Of a DNA stretch of 7,426 nt, positions 6,753 through 7,426 are shown piece by piece. Numbering within the stretch: the first letter of the stretch is position 1; every line of letters begins with the position of its first letter. The stretch is from contig JBKPDO010000358.1 in assembly GCA_046727955.1 (NCBI GenBank), forward strand, positions 1 through 7,426. The letters run 5' to 3'. The notes below the pieces were generated by a model. It was not told the DNA's origin. It did no database searches and saw nothing but the letters and a program-made list of their open reading frames with translations. The translations under genes were made by a program, and so were the position numbers. The DNA comes from DASVXQ01 sp046727955. GTDB lineage: Bacteria; Actinomycetota; CALGFH01.

Positions 6753-6789
6753 CCAGACCCGGCCAAACCGCTCGGAGCCGGTCGTCTGG
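6753..6789. repeat. Bulged 11-bp inverted repeat in the divergent region
   Basis: CCAGACCCGGC (6753-6763) pairs with GCCGG (6777-6781) and GTCTGG (6784-6789), leaving a 2-base bulge (6782-6783) and a 13-base loop. Neither side is followed by a T run, so it does not look like an intrinsic terminator. It could be a regulator-binding dyad or an RNA structure, and its function is unknown. Confidence 0.45.
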
Positions 6790-6838
6790 TGGAATCTAGA
6801 TAATATCCTCGGATAGGTCACATATGCCCAGGATCTCC

Positions 6839-6867
6839 TTTACAACGGGGCGGGTTCGTCTGATATT
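6839..6867 (+). promoter_or_regulatory. Candidate promoter for the amidohydrolase gene
   Basis: TTTACA (6839-6844, five of six bases of TTGACA) and GATATT (6862-6867, four of six of TATAAT) are separated by exactly 17 bases inside the AT-rich patch. Transcription would begin near 6874, giving a leader of about 87 bases that contains the 14-bp tandem repeat and the SD. Confidence 0.45.
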
Positions 6868-6907
6868 GGCGGAACCCCAGCGGTACGTTCGCGCGTCCAA
6901 GCTCGAG

Positions 6908-6935
6908 CAGGGGGAGGCTGCCAGGGGGAGGCTGC
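6908..6935 (+). repeat. Perfect tandem duplication of a 14-bp unit in the amidohydrolase leader
   Basis: CAGGGGGAGGCTGC is present twice back to back (6908-6921 and 6922-6935). It lies between the candidate promoter and the true SD (6946-6951). Each unit contains GGGGGAGG, which resembles an SD core and could offer extra ribosome contacts or a regulator site; replication slippage is the simplest origin. Confidence 0.85.
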
Positions 6936-6960
6936 GCCGTCCCAGAGGAGGTCTCTGCCC

Positions 6961-7426
6961 ATGCCTGGCCTCGCGCTCATAGCGGGTACTGTCTGGGGCG
7001 CGGCGGGCGCGCGGGCGCACAGCCTTGCCGGCGACCCGATGGGTCGCCGGCGCGGCCTGGCCGTGCTGGTGCTTGGCGGTCGCATCGCCGCGGTGGTCCC
7101 CGCCGACCAGGCCCGCTCGCTCGGCGCCGACCGCGTGGTCGACCTCGGCGACGTGACCCTGATGCCCGGCTTCGTCGACGCGCACGTGCACCTGACGAGC
7201 ACCGGCCTGGCGCTGCAGGGCGCCGACCTGGCGGGCGCCCGCTCGGCCGGCGAGCTGCTCGCGCGCGTGCGCGCCGCCACCAGCCGCGGCGCCGGCGGCC
7301 CGGTCTGGGGCGACGGCTTCGACGAGGGCCGCTTCTCGAGCCCGGGCCTGCCCACCCCGGAGGAGCTCGCCGTGGCCGCGGGCGGCCGGCCCGCCTACCT
7401 CTCGCGGGTCGACGGGCATCAGGGAC
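6961..7426 (+). CDS. Amidohydrolase, YtcJ-like (amidohydrolase_3 family), N-terminal part only
   Basis: The frame is open from ATG at 6961 to the window edge (155 complete codons), so the C-terminus is missing. It has the usual layout of the amidohydrolase superfamily. A small beta domain comes first, with a GGRIAAV turn (39-45). Next is LMPGFVDAHVHL (67-78), whose HxH (His75, His77) supplies the first two metal ligands of the TIM barrel. The following stretch, with GPVWGDGFDEGRF (113-125), PTPEEL (131-136) and RPAYLSRVDGHQ (143-154), matches the YtcJ/amidohydrolase_3 group. These enzymes hydrolyse amide or related C-N bonds of mostly unknown substrates; N-substituted formamide deformylase is a characterised relative. 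The remaining metal ligands lie beyond the edge. AGGAGG (6946-6951), 9 bases before the ATG, supports the start. It is divergent from the protease gene and no functional link is visible. Confidence 0.9.
   Translation, partial: MPGLALIAGTVWGAAGARAHSLAGDPMGRRRGLAVLVLGGRIAAVVPADQARSLGADRVVDLGDVTLMPGFVDAHVHLTSTGLALQGADLAGARSAGELLARVRAATSRGAGGPVWGDGFDEGRFSSPGLPTPEELAVAAGGRPAYLSRVDGHQG

Larger units (their letters stand above)
6646..6960. other. Divergent intergenic control region between the protease and amidohydrolase genes
   Basis: These 315 bases carry no supportable gene. From left to right they hold the protease SD and a candidate -10, a GC-rich stretch with a bulged hairpin (6753-6789), an unusually AT-rich patch for this genome (about 6790-6867, including TAGATAATAT and CATATG), a candidate + strand promoter (6839-6867), a tandem 14-bp repeat (6908-6935) and the amidohydrolase SD AGGAGG (6946-6951). 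The head-to-head arrangement suggests that both genes may be controlled from here. Confidence 0.7.

Noticed and set aside
5746..6816. 356-codon open frame on the + strand opposite the protease gene
   Set aside because: It is the mirror of the FtsH-like coding sequence. The translation is Asp/Glu/His/Val-rich without a domain pattern, and it ends in the intergenic region.
6821..6840. Possible - strand SD (AAGGAGATCC) followed by CATATG
   Set aside because: The ATG is followed at once by a TGA stop, so it would encode nothing. The resemblance to a start site is chance.
6796..7419. 207-codon - strand frame whose last codons fall in the AT-rich intergenic patch
   Set aside because: Most of it is antisense to the amidohydrolase. 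The AT-rich tail gives a normal-looking peptide end by chance, but no start signal or family resemblance was seen.

Overview
The window is very GC-rich, and third codon positions are almost all G or C. It looks like bacterial chromosome from a high-GC lineage. The short Thr/Pro/Ala linkers after the membrane anchors, the weak or absent Shine-Dalgarno (SD) sequences inside the operon, and a possible leaderless start suggest an (uncultured) actinobacterium or a neighbouring high-GC group such as Chloroflexota or Dormibacterota. That placement is inference; no rRNA or marker gene is present. No tRNA, CRISPR array, insertion sequence or phage gene was seen.

Left part (1-4495, + strand). A hairpin followed by TTT at 45-73 probably ends an upstream transcript. 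Four tightly packed genes follow: a diacylglycerol/lipid-kinase-fold protein whose signature catalytic residues are replaced (129-1073); an M24 aminopeptidase P-type metallopeptidase with a complete metal site (1098-2255); and two tandem paralogous membrane proteins, each with an N-terminal cytoplasmic four-cysteine zinc ribbon, one membrane helix and a beta-rich extracytoplasmic domain (2262-3368 and 3365-4495). The gaps are 24 bp, 6 bp and a 4-base ATGA overlap, so co-transcription is likely. A shared function is not evident from sequence.

Right part. Convergent to this operon is a divergent FtsH-type membrane AAA+ zinc protease (4564-6645, - strand). Its ATPase and protease residues are intact, but it has two unusual insertions beside the central pore and the inter-subunit signalling motif. 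The 68-bp convergent gap holds an 11-bp tandem repeat and no clear terminator. A 315-bp divergent control region (6646-6960) carries promoter-like elements for both directions, a bulged hairpin, an AT-rich patch and a perfect 14-bp tandem repeat. After it, an amidohydrolase of the YtcJ/amidohydrolase_3 type begins at 6961 and runs off the right edge.

The most noteworthy items are the lipid-kinase-fold pseudoenzyme, the tandem zinc-ribbon/single-helix paralogs (the first with a second CxxC-CxxC cluster outside the membrane), and the pore-region insertions in the FtsH-like protease.
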